The notes beneath the pieces were generated by a model. That model was not told the DNA's origin, did not search any database, and saw nothing but the letters and a program-made list of their open reading frames with translations. This document shows positions 1 to 8,321 of a stretch of DNA of 58,736 nucleotides, piece by piece (the first letter of the stretch is position 1; every line of letters begins with the position of its first letter). Origin of the DNA: an uncultured Clostridia bacterium (GTDB lineage Bacteria; Bacillota; Clostridia; Oscillospirales; Ruminococcaceae). Location of the stretch: positions 1-58,736 of the forward strand of contig CANPXN010000016.1 of NCBI GenBank assembly GCA_947586185.1, given 5' to 3'. The position numbers were made by a program, and so were the translations under genes.

Positions 1-63
1 TTTTGGAGTGAATGTCGCTACTTTTATTCCTGCAGTGCGTTTTAAGCGCTTTTTAGAGGGTTT

Positions 64-2745
64 TTAGAGGTTCCCATTAAGCATATCCGTAAAAGCCTGA
101 GCGCCGTATACATTAAGGTGAGCGGCGTCGAAATAAAACTCACGGTGACAGGATATGTCCGAACACTCCTTAAAATCAAGATGTGTGAAGCTGTATTCCT
201 TTTTCAGGTCTTCGATTATCTTATTGAAATATACCTTGTGTTTTGAGAGATGCTTCCAGTCACGTATTTCAGTTGCGATATATTTAGGGATAACGACTGA
301 ATAGATCTTTATATCAGGATTTATTTTTACAAGGGTGTCAAATATAGCCTTTAAGCAGGAGATGTTTTCTCTTATGGTATCATCATGCTTCTTTATAACA
401 GTTCCCCTCTCATAAAGGTAGCTGTCAATCTCATCATCGCTTACTGTTTTCGTTCTTTTACTCAGGTCAAAATTGCCGCAGAAACCTTCATAGCCGGTTT
501 TTTCAGGAGCGCCGCAAAAATACCTTTCCCATATTTCAAGCTCGCTTTCGTTGATGTCTGACAGCCTGATGTTCTGGATTTGACACATTGCATCGTCAAA
601 GTTAAGGCTTTGTCTTGGGTTTTTATTAAAATTATGAGGGTCCTTGTTGTAGCCTCCCCAGTAAAGATACTGGTATGCCGCATGACCGAGGGTCGTGTCA
701 AAATTAAAATAGTTATAGTCATGAGTTTCGATTATGGCATATTTCAGAGCAGAAAGCTTCTGTGGATATTGTTCAAGACAGTACTGTAAGGTCTTGAGCT
801 GGAAATACAGGTCCTGTGAAGAAATCGAAAGCTTGCAGAAGCTTCCGCTTAATCTTTCCGGAATTATACCGGTTTCCGTATGACTCAGGCCAAGTATAAT
901 TCCGTCATAGCTTTCTGTTTTTGGATTCATCATGACTCTGTCGCACACCATAAGCGGTACGCATGCCCTGTATAGCTTCCAGTATTCCAGTATTTTACAT
1001 TCCTCTGCGCCGTTATCCATAAGAACTGCTTTGGCAGTATCGTAATCGGTTTTTTGGGTTATCGCTATAAAGTCGTAATCAAAGCTATCTGTTTCAGAAA
1101 GTGAGAAAAGCTTATGCTTTCCGGCATCAGCGTCTGTGACAAAAAGGTCGCATATATAATAGTCAAGTCCGTTTTCTTCAAGCTGCTTTATACATGGAAG
1201 ACTGTCCTCCATGCTGCCCACAATAAGTACGTTTGTGCTGATGCGTTTTGTCCGGACTTCCTGCTTATCATATACCGGAGTAAATTCTTTTTTAAAGTCC
1301 TCTGTGATCGCCTGGGTAACACGCTCTCCGGCATTTCCGTCGTCAAGAGGGAAATAGGTTTTTAAAAGATACTCTCTGTTTTCCTTTTCGGTATCAATGC
1401 CGCTGCATATTCTTTTTATGAAATCCAAGGTATCGTCATTTGAGTAGGAAAGCTCAATTTTAGAAAAATCAAAAAGAGTATTTTCCGAGCAGAACGTTTC
1501 CTCAGCGTCCTTAGGACTTAGGTGTGAAACATGGAGTATCGGTTTGTTAAGGTGCAGATACTGATCCAGCATGGAAGAAAAATCACTTATAAGAGCGTCC
1601 GACCAGACAAATGACGGAGCATATGATTTATTTTCGTCCAGTATCATATTGTCGGAGTTTTTAATAGTTTCGATCAGAGCGTTATATGCAGGAAGCAATT
1701 CCGGCGCATAGATGTCAATCACAGTTTTTGTCATTGGATGAGGTCGCCAGATAAGAGCGATCTCCTGATTGTCAGAAAATAACTTCAGAAAGTCAATTCC
1801 TTTTTTATCAAGAAACTGTGAGCCGCTTTTTTGGAAGATATAATGGGTAGTCCAAAGAAAAACCTTTTTGCCGCTGAGCTTTTCCCTCCACTCCTCCGGA
1901 CACGGCGTATTTTCACGGTTCAGACTTTTTACATAGTCGGTTTTAGGAAGACCTGTTGTAATGACATTTTTACCCTTTTGCGGTGAACAAGCTTTGTAAA
2001 GCATTTTCATTGTTTCGGACTGGCAAACGATTTTCCACGAATACTGCTGAAACTTCATTAAAAAAAGATTATAGGCAGATGAAAGCTCTTTGTTAAGACT
2101 TACATTGCTGAAATACGGCAGATATACAAGCTTGCTGTGTTTTGCTATATTTTCAGGCCAGAACATTGGCAGCGTAACGGATTCATAGGGCTGGCATATA
2201 AATGTAATATCAGGCTCTTCCTCTTCAAAGCTGTAATTATTATACAGTATATGCCTGATCCCCAAAGGAGTCAGGTAGTCTTCATAAATAACCTCGGAAC
2301 GTGTTGAACCGTCCGTGAGAGAAACAGTTCTTATGATCGGCTCAATAACAACATCTATTTCGCAATCGGAACGGTCTTTGAATGCCCGGTACACGCTTTC
2401 CATAGAATCCCACTTTGCACCAAGCTCTGCAACGAACAAAACCTTTAGCTTGTAATCCAGTCCGTCACGGCACTGCCTGTAAAGCTGGCAGGACAGCTCA
2501 TAAAGCCTTTCAAGTGAAGGCTCGTTTCCGCTGTCGGAAAGGACTTTTGAAATGCTTATAACAGTTTGTATGATATCGCCGGATCTCAGCGAGTTACTGT
2601 TTGACATAAGAAAGTCTGATATTGATTTAAGAGCTGTCAGAAAGTCATACATCATGTCCCTTGATTTACTTTGTATCATGTGATCTACAGTTTCACATAT
2701 TGAAACGCAAAGCTGTATGACAGCTTTATATTGTTTGAATCTCAT
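64..2745 (-). CDS. CDP-glycerol glycerophosphotransferase-like protein with C-terminal SGNH-like domain
   Basis: An 893-residue protein. Residues about 100-470 resemble the CDP-glycerol:poly(glycerophosphate) glycerophosphotransferase family: WRPHPM near 336 and SDFSSMLDQY near 390 match the family's HP and S/D-rich nucleotide-binding motifs. Residues 1-95 are a helical region I do not recognise. From about 495 there is a second unit that begins with a Rossmann-like VLIVGS strand and ends in an SGNH-hydrolase-like DAAHLN (D873, H876), the usual Asp-x-x-His pair. There is no signal peptide, so it probably acts at the inner membrane face on a teichoic-acid-like or capsular polymer. The ATG at 2745 follows AGAGAGG, and a -10/-35 pair lies upstream. 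It appears to be monocistronic within the window. The polymer and substrate are unknown; the SGNH call is weaker than the transferase call. Confidence 0.7.
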   Translation of the reverse strand: MRFKQYKAVIQLCVSICETVDHMIQSKSRDMMYDFLTALKSISDFLMSNSNSLRSGDIIQTVISISKVLSDSGNEPSLERLYELSCQLYRQCRDGLDYKLKVLFVAELGAKWDSMESVYRAFKDRSDCEIDVVIEPIIRTVSLTDGSTRSEVIYEDYLTPLGIRHILYNNYSFEEEEPDITFICQPYESVTLPMFWPENIAKHSKLVYLPYFSNVSLNKELSSAYNLFLMKFQQYSWKIVCQSETMKMLYKACSPQKGKNVITTGLPKTDYVKSLNRENTPCPEEWREKLSGKKVFLWTTHYIFQKSGSQFLDKKGIDFLKLFSDNQEIALIWRPHPMTKTVIDIYAPELLPAYNALIETIKNSDNMILDENKSYAPSFVWSDALISDFSSMLDQYLHLNKPILHVSHLSPKDAEETFCSENTLFDFSKIELSYSNDDTLDFIKRICSGIDTEKENREYLLKTYFPLDDGNAGERVTQAITEDFKKEFTPVYDKQEVRTKRISTNVLIVGSMEDSLPCIKQLEENGLDYYICDLFVTDADAGKHKLFSLSETDSFDYDFIAITQKTDYDTAKAVLMDNGAEECKILEYWKLYRACVPLMVCDRVMMNPKTESYDGIILGLSHTETGIIPERLSGSFCKLSISSQDLYFQLKTLQYCLEQYPQKLSALKYAIIETHDYNYFNFDTTLGHAAYQYLYWGGYNKDPHNFNKNPRQSLNFDDAMCQIQNIRLSDINESELEIWERYFCGAPEKTGYEGFCGNFDLSKRTKTVSDDEIDSYLYERGTVIKKHDDTIRENISCLKAIFDTLVKINPDIKIYSVVIPKYIATEIRDWKHLSKHKVYFNKIIEDLKKEYSFTHLDFKECSDISCHREFYFDAAHLNVYGAQAFTDMLNGNL

Positions 2746-2813
2746 ATATAGCCTCTCTTTCAGTAGTTAACACCCTATGGGTACTTGTAAACGAATTATT
2801 GTTCATTGTTGAA

Positions 2814-2842
2814 ATTATATCATATAATCCCTGTTTATTCAA
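2814..2842 (-). promoter_or_regulatory. sigma-A-type promoter of the glycerophosphotransferase-like gene
   Basis: On the - strand TTGAAT, a 17-base spacer and TATAAT lie about 70 bases upstream of the ATG at 2745. The -10 is perfect and the -35 matches 4 of 6. Confidence 0.55.
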
Positions 2843-2942
2843 GGGAAAACGACGTAAAAGGAGTTATAGTGAACAAATAATACAATTTTCTGCTGCTGGA
2901 TTTGTGCATCTGTACAAAATGGGAATATTTAAAAATAATCTC

Positions 2943-2971
2943 TTGACAAAGCCCTCGATCAGTGGTATTAT
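2943..2971 (+). promoter_or_regulatory. promoter of the c-di-GMP riboswitch transcript
   Basis: TTGACA, a 17-base spacer and TATTAT sit immediately upstream of the riboswitch, so transcription would start near 2978, about 15 bases before the aptamer. Confidence 0.7.
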
Positions 2972-2991
2972 AATAAGCAAGAAAAGTAAAT

Positions 2992-3077
2992 ATCGGCAAA
3001 GCCGCTGAAAAGCGGTGACGCAAAGCTAAAGGGACTAAACAATACTTTTAAGTATTTAAGTCAGCCAGCTGCCTCGA
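2992..3077 (+). promoter_or_regulatory. cyclic di-GMP-I (GEMM-I) riboswitch aptamer
   Basis: The sequence follows the GEMM-I layout: GGCAAA, a CCGCT-GAAA-AGCGG stem with the conserved GAAA tetraloop, the invariant GACGCAAAGC joining segment, a second stem opening with GGGACTAAAC and closing GTCAGCC, and the closing CTGCC that pairs with the initial GGCA. GEMM-I aptamers bind c-di-GMP and usually control motility, adhesion or c-di-GMP enzymes. No protein gene follows on this strand before the terminators at 3134 and 3482. The neighbour is a GGDEF-EAL gene facing it from the other strand. Confidence 0.88.
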
Positions 3078-3133
3078 CAGAGTTTATGTATTCACGTCAT
3101 AATCTCCAATATGACGTTATTTAATGATGTTAT

Positions 3134-3175
3134 GCAGTATTAAAGCTTTTGCAGAGGCCTTGATACTGCTTTTTT
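3134..3175 (+). terminator. rho-independent terminator behind the riboswitch
   Basis: GCAGTAT pairs with ATACTGC and is followed by a run of six T. It lies about 57 bases after the aptamer, and a further hairpin (ACGTCAT/ATGACGT, near 3095-3118) lies between, as expected for an expression platform. Whether c-di-GMP turns it on or off cannot be read from sequence alone. Confidence 0.7.
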
Positions 3176-3176
3176 A

Positions 3177-3281
3177 TTAAGCAAATAAAGCGAAATTGAT
3201 ACAAAAATGTACGCCATACTTAATTCCACTAATAATCGCTGATATTTCCTTTTCTATCCCCAATTCCCCAATCCTTTTCAT
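3177..3281 (-). CDS. putative 34-residue peptide
   Basis: A short open frame starting ATG AAA AGG, with a good ribosome site (AAGGAG, about 6 bases upstream), encodes MKRIGELGIEKEISAIISG followed by IKYGVHFCINFALFA. The second half is hydrophobic with one Cys. It lies antisense to the stretch after the riboswitch terminator and is downstream of the GGDEF-EAL gene on the same strand. No family is recognised. Support is the ribosome site and the complete frame only; it may be fortuitous. Confidence 0.35.
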   Translation of the reverse strand: MKRIGELGIEKEISAIISGIKYGVHFCINFALFA

Positions 3282-3348
3282 TCTTTCTCCTTATTAAATT
3301 TTTTGCATCAATAGTTTTCATTCTATTCTTTTGTTCTTCTTTTGCTGA

Positions 3349-3517
3349 GTCTCCGGGACTTATAAAGTGCAGCGAATATGCTGTACTTTCGGAGACGGTT
3401 TTACAACATGACTTCCTAAATCATACGAACCAAACATTAAATCGAATATTCAAATGTGTTTCAGAATTTTTAGTAAGGCGCAAGCCCCTCCGGAATATCC
3501 GGAGGGGCTTTCTTTTT
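3349..3517 (+). ncRNA. candidate structured non-coding RNA ending at a + strand terminator
   Basis: GTCTCCG (3349) pairs with CGGAGAC (3390), enclosing AAAGTGCAGC paired with GCTGTACTTT. One pair is G-U on the + strand but A-C on the - strand, which favours a + strand RNA. The region ends at a strong hairpin (3482-3510) whose T-run is also on the + strand. No open frame is present. The transcript could come from riboswitch read-through or from a weak TTGATA...CTTAAT promoter near 3198. It approaches the GGDEF-EAL gene tail to tail. Confidence 0.35.
3482..3517 (+). terminator. strong intrinsic terminator
   Basis: AAGCCCCTCCGG pairs with CCGGAGGGGCTT and is followed by TCTTTTTG on the + strand. 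The T-run orientation implies it stops + strand transcription. It may also slow transcription from the GGDEF-EAL gene that ends 12 bases away on the other strand. Confidence 0.75.
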
Positions 3518-3528
3518 GTTATATTTAA

Positions 3529-5658
3529 TTAAATCATTTCCTCATACTCGTCAACAGGGATCGGTCTTGCATAAAAGAACCCCTGTACAAGCTGACAGCC
3601 TGCATTTTTAAGGAAGTCACGTTGTTCTTCGGTTTCAACGCCTTCTGCAAGGGTTTCAATTTCAAGATGCTGAGCCATCTGAATAATATCAGTGATAAAG
3701 CTTATCTGTTTAGGATTATTTTTCTCCTCGTCCCAGCCATAAAGGAAGCTTTTATCCAGCTTCAGAACGTCCAGAGGCATTTGTTTCAAAAGGCTCAGTG
3801 AAGAATAGCCTGTTCCAAAGTCGTCCATTGAAATGGAGTAGCCAAGCTTTTTCAGACTGTCCATAGTGGATACAAGCTTGTTTACATCGTCGAAGTATGC
3901 GCTTTCTGTAAGCTCAAAGTTTATGAGGTTTTTCGGTATATCATACTTTGAGACTATCCTGTCAAGCTCCTCGGCAAGCTTTGGATTGTTGAGCTGAACT
4001 CTTGAAAGGTTAACTGAAACGGTATAGAGCTTTTTGCCGTTGTCCATCCACTGGCGAATTTTAGCGGCTACCTTGTCGAGCATGTAGAGGTCAATCTTGG
4101 CAATACTGCCGTTTGTTTCAAAGAGCGGAATAAACACTCCCGGAGAAAGCATACCCTTTTCGTGATGATTCCAGCGCACAAGAGCCTCGGCTCCGGCAAG
4201 TTCGTCGGTTTTCAGATTGTATTTAGGCTGGAGGTAAACGAGAAACTCTCCGTTTTTAAGAGCTGAGTCCAAGTCGTCCTCAAGAGCTTTTTCCTCCAGC
4301 ATCTTACTTATAAGCTTTTTGTCGTAAACTGAAATATGCTGGTTTTTGTTTTTGATACTTTTCATTGCTATCAAAGCGCTGTCTATTGCCGTAGACAAAG
4401 GCACTTCGGTTTTGTCAATATAGCATACGCCGCAGGACGCCTTTAAGTGGTAATCCCTGTTATCCGGCATAACGCACATTTTTCTGAGTATATCCTCGAC
4501 ACGCTGTAAAAATTCGTTTTCATCGCCGCCGCACTTCAACAGAAGACCGAAGCAGTCGTTATTGATACGGCAGATCATTTCGTCCTCCCGGGCGCTTCTA
4601 CGGAGCACATTGGATATATTGAGAAGAACTTTATCGCCTGCCGGATGACCAAAGAGGTCGTTCACAAGCTTAAAATTATCAATATCCGTAACAATTGCAG
4701 CATATCTGCTGTCCGTGTTTTCAAGGAGCTTCTCTCCGTCGATCCTGAATTTTTCCGATGTGTAAAGTCCGGTGAGGGAATCGACAAATGCAAGGCGGTA
4801 CATTTCAAGCTTAGCCTTTTCGTCCTTTGCGGATATTTTTAGAACTGCTATAAGGAGGATCAGGGAGAATGCAATTATGACAATGGTACAGACCTTTACG
4901 ATATATTTTGTGCGGACTGCCAGCTCCGAGCTGTTGTAAAGGTTGATAAGGCTCCAGCCGCTTATGGATGTGTCCGAAAGAGTATAAAACTGATCAGAGC
5001 TTTTCAGCTCTGCCCAATGATAGCCGTTTCCGGTTTCAGAGCCGTTATATTCACTGCTGTTCATAACTTCTTTGATGCCGTTGCTATTGCTTGATGATAG
5101 AGCGACAGAGCCTCCTGAAACAAGTGCACAGTTATCGCTATCCAGTATTCCGAAAATGCTTTTAGAGGCGTTTTCCTTTGGAATAATTGCATATATCGTA
5201 CAATTTCCGGCTTTGCTTTTAACGGGAGCTGAAACCAGAAGTCCGTCCAGGTCGCTCATGGGAGCGATAGTAGCCTCCTGCATTTGTTCTCCCATATATT
5301 TTCCGGGAATATTTCCCTTAAAAACAGAGGATTCGCCGTTTTCATAGGCTATGGCAAAGCTGGAATATCCGTTTGCATTGGCAATGTAATCCACTGAGGC
5401 TTCAAGCTCCACCGGATTGCCGATGGAGTGGGAGAGAATATTGGCTGCGTTCTGTGTGCGGCTTAGCTCGCTTTCAATGTTGGAGTTTATTATCGAAATC
5501 GACTTTTCCGAAAAGCGCGAAAGCTCTCCCAAGGTTTCCTTTTTGACAAGGCTGTTTATGTACAGTATAAACAACACAAGAATTATTGCAAGTATGCACA
5601 GTATTACTGAGCTTAGCAGCAAAGACTTCTTGAATATTTTCTTTTTCTTGTAATCCAT
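3529..5658 (-). CDS. membrane GGDEF-EAL protein, probable c-di-GMP phosphodiesterase
   Basis: A 709-residue membrane sensor. A hydrophobic helix (about 11-34), an extracytoplasmic region of roughly 230 residues and a second helix (about 275-300) precede a GGDEF domain and then an EAL domain. The GGDEF signature is degenerate (NNDCF in RINNDCFGLLL), so diguanylate cyclase activity is unlikely. The EAL domain keeps EALVRW, the N of VNLSR, ELTES, DDFGTGYSS, K of LKLDKSF and EGVET, so it should hydrolyse c-di-GMP. The start chosen is the ATG at 5658, after AAAGGAAG; an upstream in-frame ATG would add 25 residues and spoil the N-in topology. The gene faces a c-di-GMP riboswitch 450 bases away. The sensed signal is unknown. 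Confidence 0.9.
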   Translation of the reverse strand: MDYKKKKIFKKSLLLSSVILCILAIILVLFILYINSLVKKETLGELSRFSEKSISIINSNIESELSRTQNAANILSHSIGNPVELEASVDYIANANGYSSFAIAYENGESSVFKGNIPGKYMGEQMQEATIAPMSDLDGLLVSAPVKSKAGNCTIYAIIPKENASKSIFGILDSDNCALVSGGSVALSSSNSNGIKEVMNSSEYNGSETGNGYHWAELKSSDQFYTLSDTSISGWSLINLYNSSELAVRTKYIVKVCTIVIIAFSLILLIAVLKISAKDEKAKLEMYRLAFVDSLTGLYTSEKFRIDGEKLLENTDSRYAAIVTDIDNFKLVNDLFGHPAGDKVLLNISNVLRRSAREDEMICRINNDCFGLLLKCGGDENEFLQRVEDILRKMCVMPDNRDYHLKASCGVCYIDKTEVPLSTAIDSALIAMKSIKNKNQHISVYDKKLISKMLEEKALEDDLDSALKNGEFLVYLQPKYNLKTDELAGAEALVRWNHHEKGMLSPGVFIPLFETNGSIAKIDLYMLDKVAAKIRQWMDNGKKLYTVSVNLSRVQLNNPKLAEELDRIVSKYDIPKNLINFELTESAYFDDVNKLVSTMDSLKKLGYSISMDDFGTGYSSLSLLKQMPLDVLKLDKSFLYGWDEEKNNPKQISFITDIIQMAQHLEIETLAEGVETEEQRDFLKNAGCQLVQGFFYARPIPVDEYEEMI

Positions 5659-5757
5659 ATCCCCACTTCCTTTCAGAAGCAAAATAAAACGTTTTACAAA
5701 TTTTGTTGCTTTTAACCAAACGAAATGCAACAAGAAGAGTTTAATTTGTATAGTTTA

Positions 5758-5786
5758 ATTATAACAGTTAACCTTCATAAAGTCAA
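5758..5786 (-). promoter_or_regulatory. promoter of the GGDEF-EAL gene
   Basis: TTGACT, 17 bases, TATAAT on the - strand, about 100 bases before the start codon. A perfect 12-base palindrome TTAAACGTTTAA lies at 5837-5848, some 50 bases upstream of the -35, and could be an activator site. Confidence 0.75.
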
Positions 5787-5939
5787 CTTGGTAAATTAAT
5801 CAAATTTAATTATCCATAATTGTAAACATAGTGGAGTTAAACGTTTAATATTTTGTTATTTCTTTTCTGACCGACAACTAATAGTAAAAATTATTAATAA
5901 AACTGTGCTAAAAATTCTTAAACGATTTTGCTGACACAT

Positions 5940-5971
5940 GAAAAACAAAGCGTTCTCGAGGGAACGCTTTG
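5940..5971 (-). terminator. metG terminator
   Basis: CAAAGCGTTC and GAACGCTTTG form a stem followed on the - strand by TTTTTC, about 35 bases after the metG stop. Confidence 0.8.
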
Positions 5972-6004
5972 CTTAAATGATTACGATTTTTATTGCCGAA
6001 CAAG

Positions 6005-7942
6005 TTATCTTATCTTAGCTCCTGCCGGAACATCATCATCAAGGAAAACGACCTTTACGTTTCCGTCTGGAAGATCGCATGCGCATATCATTCCAAAGCT
6101 CTCTTCACCACAGAGCTTTACAGGCTTTAAATTTGCCACTAAGACAACAGTCTTGCCTATAAGGTCTTCCGGAGCGTAATACTGGGCGATTCCGGAAACG
6201 ACCTGTCTTCCGCCCATTCCGTCGTCAAGCTGTAATTTAAGCAGCTTCTTTGATTTCTTTACCTTTACACATTCTTTTACTTTAGCTGCTCTTAGCTCGG
6301 TTTTAAAAAATTCATCAATGGAAATTTCCGGGGCAAGCTCGATCTCCGGAGCTTTAGCGGCCTCCGCTTTATCCATCTGTTCCTTTATAATAGCATTAAG
6401 CTCTTCGATCTCCTTTTCGGTGTCGATTCTCGGGAACAGAACATCGCCCTTCTGAACGGTCACATCTGACGGGAGAACTCCGAATTTTCCTGCATTTTCG
6501 TAGGTCACATCATTTTCACCGGCGCCTATCTGCTTCCAGACCTCCGGCATTGTGGTAGGCATAAACGGGCAGAGGAGGGTTGAAGCTATACGGATCGCCT
6601 CCAGCAGATTATAGAGAACGGATGCAAGCCTTGGCTTGTTTGCCTCGTCCTTGGCAAGGATCCATGGAGCTGTTTCGTCGATGTATTTATTTGCTCTTGA
6701 AACGAGCTTGAAGATCTCACTAAGGGCATTGTTAAGCTGTGTGGAGTCGATGTATTCGTCAACTCTTTCACGAAGTCCCGAAGCAACGCTTATAAGGTCG
6801 TCATCGAACTCTCCGGAGGCTCTTTCCTGAGGGAGAGTTCCTCCAAAGTACTTGATGACCATTGCAACAGTTCTTGAAACAAGGTTTCCTAAACCGTTTG
6901 CGAGGTCGGAGTTTATGCGGTTTATCATGATCTCATTTGAAAATGAGCTGTCAGCGCCTAAAGCCATTTCTCTGAGGATATGGTATCTGATAGCGTCTGC
7001 GCCATAGCGTTTGCCGAGAACAAACGGATCGACAACGTTTCCGATTGACTTGCTCATTTTCTGACCGTTAAAGGTGATCCAGCCGTGAACAGCAAGATGC
7101 TTAGGAAGCGGCAGGTCAAGAGCCATAAGCATAGCCGGCCAGATGATTGCATGAAAACGCATAATGTCCTTTGCGACCATATGGACGTCCGCAGGCCAGA
7201 ATTTGTCGAAATCGTTATAGGCGTCGTTCTGATAGCCAAGAGCGGAAATATAGTTTGACAGAGCATCGACCCATACATAGACAACGTGTTTGTCGTCAAA
7301 TGTAACAGGGATTCCCCATTTAAAGGTGGTACGGGATACGCAGAGGTCTTCAAGTCCCGGCTTAATGAAGTTATTTACAAGCTCTGAGGCTCTTGTTTTA
7401 GGTCTTAAATAATCCGTTTCGAGAAGGAGCTTTTCAAGCCTTTCAGCGAAAGGAGCCATTTTAAAGAAGTATGCCTCCTCCTTAGCCTCAGTTACCTCTC
7501 TTCCGCAGTCAGGACATTTTCCGTCCACAAGCTGGGACTGAGTCCAGAAGCTTTCACAAGGAGTGCAGTACTTTCCGGAGTATTCTCCTTTATAGATGTA
7601 TCCCTTGTCATAGAGAGCCTTGAAAATCGTCTGAACGGTTTTTATGTGGTAGTCGTCCGTTGTACGGATATATCTGTCATAGCTGATATTCATAAAGCTC
7701 CAGAGCTTTTTGAAGGTTTCAACAACTCCGTCAACATATTCCTTTGGAGTTACTCCTGCCTCGGCGGCCTTCTGTTCGATTTTAAGGCCATGCTCGTCCG
7801 TACCGGTAAGGAACATTACGTCATAGCCCTGCATTCTCTTGTAACGGGCGATCGAGTCACATGCAACAGTTGTGTAGCAGTGGCCGATATGTGGATTTCC
7901 CGATGGATAGTAGATCGGAGTAGTAATATAAAAAGGTTTCAT
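6005..7942 (-). CDS. metG: methionyl-tRNA synthetase
   Basis: A 645-residue cytoplasmic class I synthetase that charges tRNA-Met. The HIGH-type motif is HIGH itself (about residue 18), the signature KMSKS is present near 299, and a zinc knuckle CTPC...CPDC follows the first motif. After the anticodon-binding helical domain, the last ~110 residues (from about SIDEFFKTELRAAKV) form the EMAP-II/Trbp111-like tRNA-binding domain common in Firmicute MetRS. ATG at 7942 follows AGGAGG. It is a single gene with its own promoter and terminator. No T-box or SAM riboswitch was recognised upstream. Confidence 0.97.
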   Translation of the reverse strand: MKPFYITTPIYYPSGNPHIGHCYTTVACDSIARYKRMQGYDVMFLTGTDEHGLKIEQKAAEAGVTPKEYVDGVVETFKKLWSFMNISYDRYIRTTDDYHIKTVQTIFKALYDKGYIYKGEYSGKYCTPCESFWTQSQLVDGKCPDCGREVTEAKEEAYFFKMAPFAERLEKLLLETDYLRPKTRASELVNNFIKPGLEDLCVSRTTFKWGIPVTFDDKHVVYVWVDALSNYISALGYQNDAYNDFDKFWPADVHMVAKDIMRFHAIIWPAMLMALDLPLPKHLAVHGWITFNGQKMSKSIGNVVDPFVLGKRYGADAIRYHILREMALGADSSFSNEIMINRINSDLANGLGNLVSRTVAMVIKYFGGTLPQERASGEFDDDLISVASGLRERVDEYIDSTQLNNALSEIFKLVSRANKYIDETAPWILAKDEANKPRLASVLYNLLEAIRIASTLLCPFMPTTMPEVWKQIGAGENDVTYENAGKFGVLPSDVTVQKGDVLFPRIDTEKEIEELNAIIKEQMDKAEAAKAPEIELAPEISIDEFFKTELRAAKVKECVKVKKSKKLLKLQLDDGMGGRQVVSGIAQYYAPEDLIGKTVVLVANLKPVKLCGEESFGMICACDLPDGNVKVVFLDDDVPAGAKIR

Positions 7943-7986
7943 TTGAACATCCTCCTAAAAAAGTCTTTAAAAAAGATACTTCTTTT

Positions 7987-8015
7987 ATTATACCTCAAAA
8001 TTCCTGTTTTGCCAA
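7987..8015 (-). promoter_or_regulatory. metG promoter
   Basis: TTGGCA, 17 bases, TATAAT on the - strand, about 45 bases upstream of the metG ATG. Confidence 0.7.
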
Positions 8016-8103
8016 TAGTTTTTTTCAAAAAATGAAGAACACCCTGTCATGGAAATCAATTTTTGAAACACTATGCGGTGGACTCTGTCCCCCGCACCCC
8101 CTG

Positions 8104-8177
8104 CTAAAGGGACAAAGTCCCTTTAGAATCCCGATTCAATTCTATTTTCGTCCCTTTAAGGGACGAAAATAGAATTG
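8104..8177. repeat. tandem hairpins, including a 20-base-pair palindrome
   Basis: CTAAAGGGA/TCCCTTTAG is followed by a near-perfect palindrome at 8137-8177: CAATTCTATTTTCGTCCCTT, one base, then its exact complement. Both share the GGGAC core. The block lies between divergent metG and the cysteine-cluster gene (7943-8272 otherwise holds only the metG promoter). It lacks a long T-run on either side, so it looks like a dispersed palindromic repeat rather than a terminator. Confidence 0.6.
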
Positions 8178-8272
8178 GAGGGAAACTAAAAAACTTTTTC
8201 TTAACAAAGATATGGGGATAGAATACACCAAATTTTCAAAAAATGATTTCCGTAATGTCATGTTATTTCCTG

Positions 8273-8301
8273 TTTACAATTTTTTTAGCATGTGGTAAAA
8301 T
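8273..8301 (+). promoter_or_regulatory. promoter of the cysteine-cluster gene
   Basis: TTTACA, 17 bases, TAAAAT. The predicted start of transcription is near 8308, which rules out the upstream in-frame GTG at 8304 as the start codon. Confidence 0.55.
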
Positions 8302-8321
8302 AAGTGCAGGGAGTGATGAAA

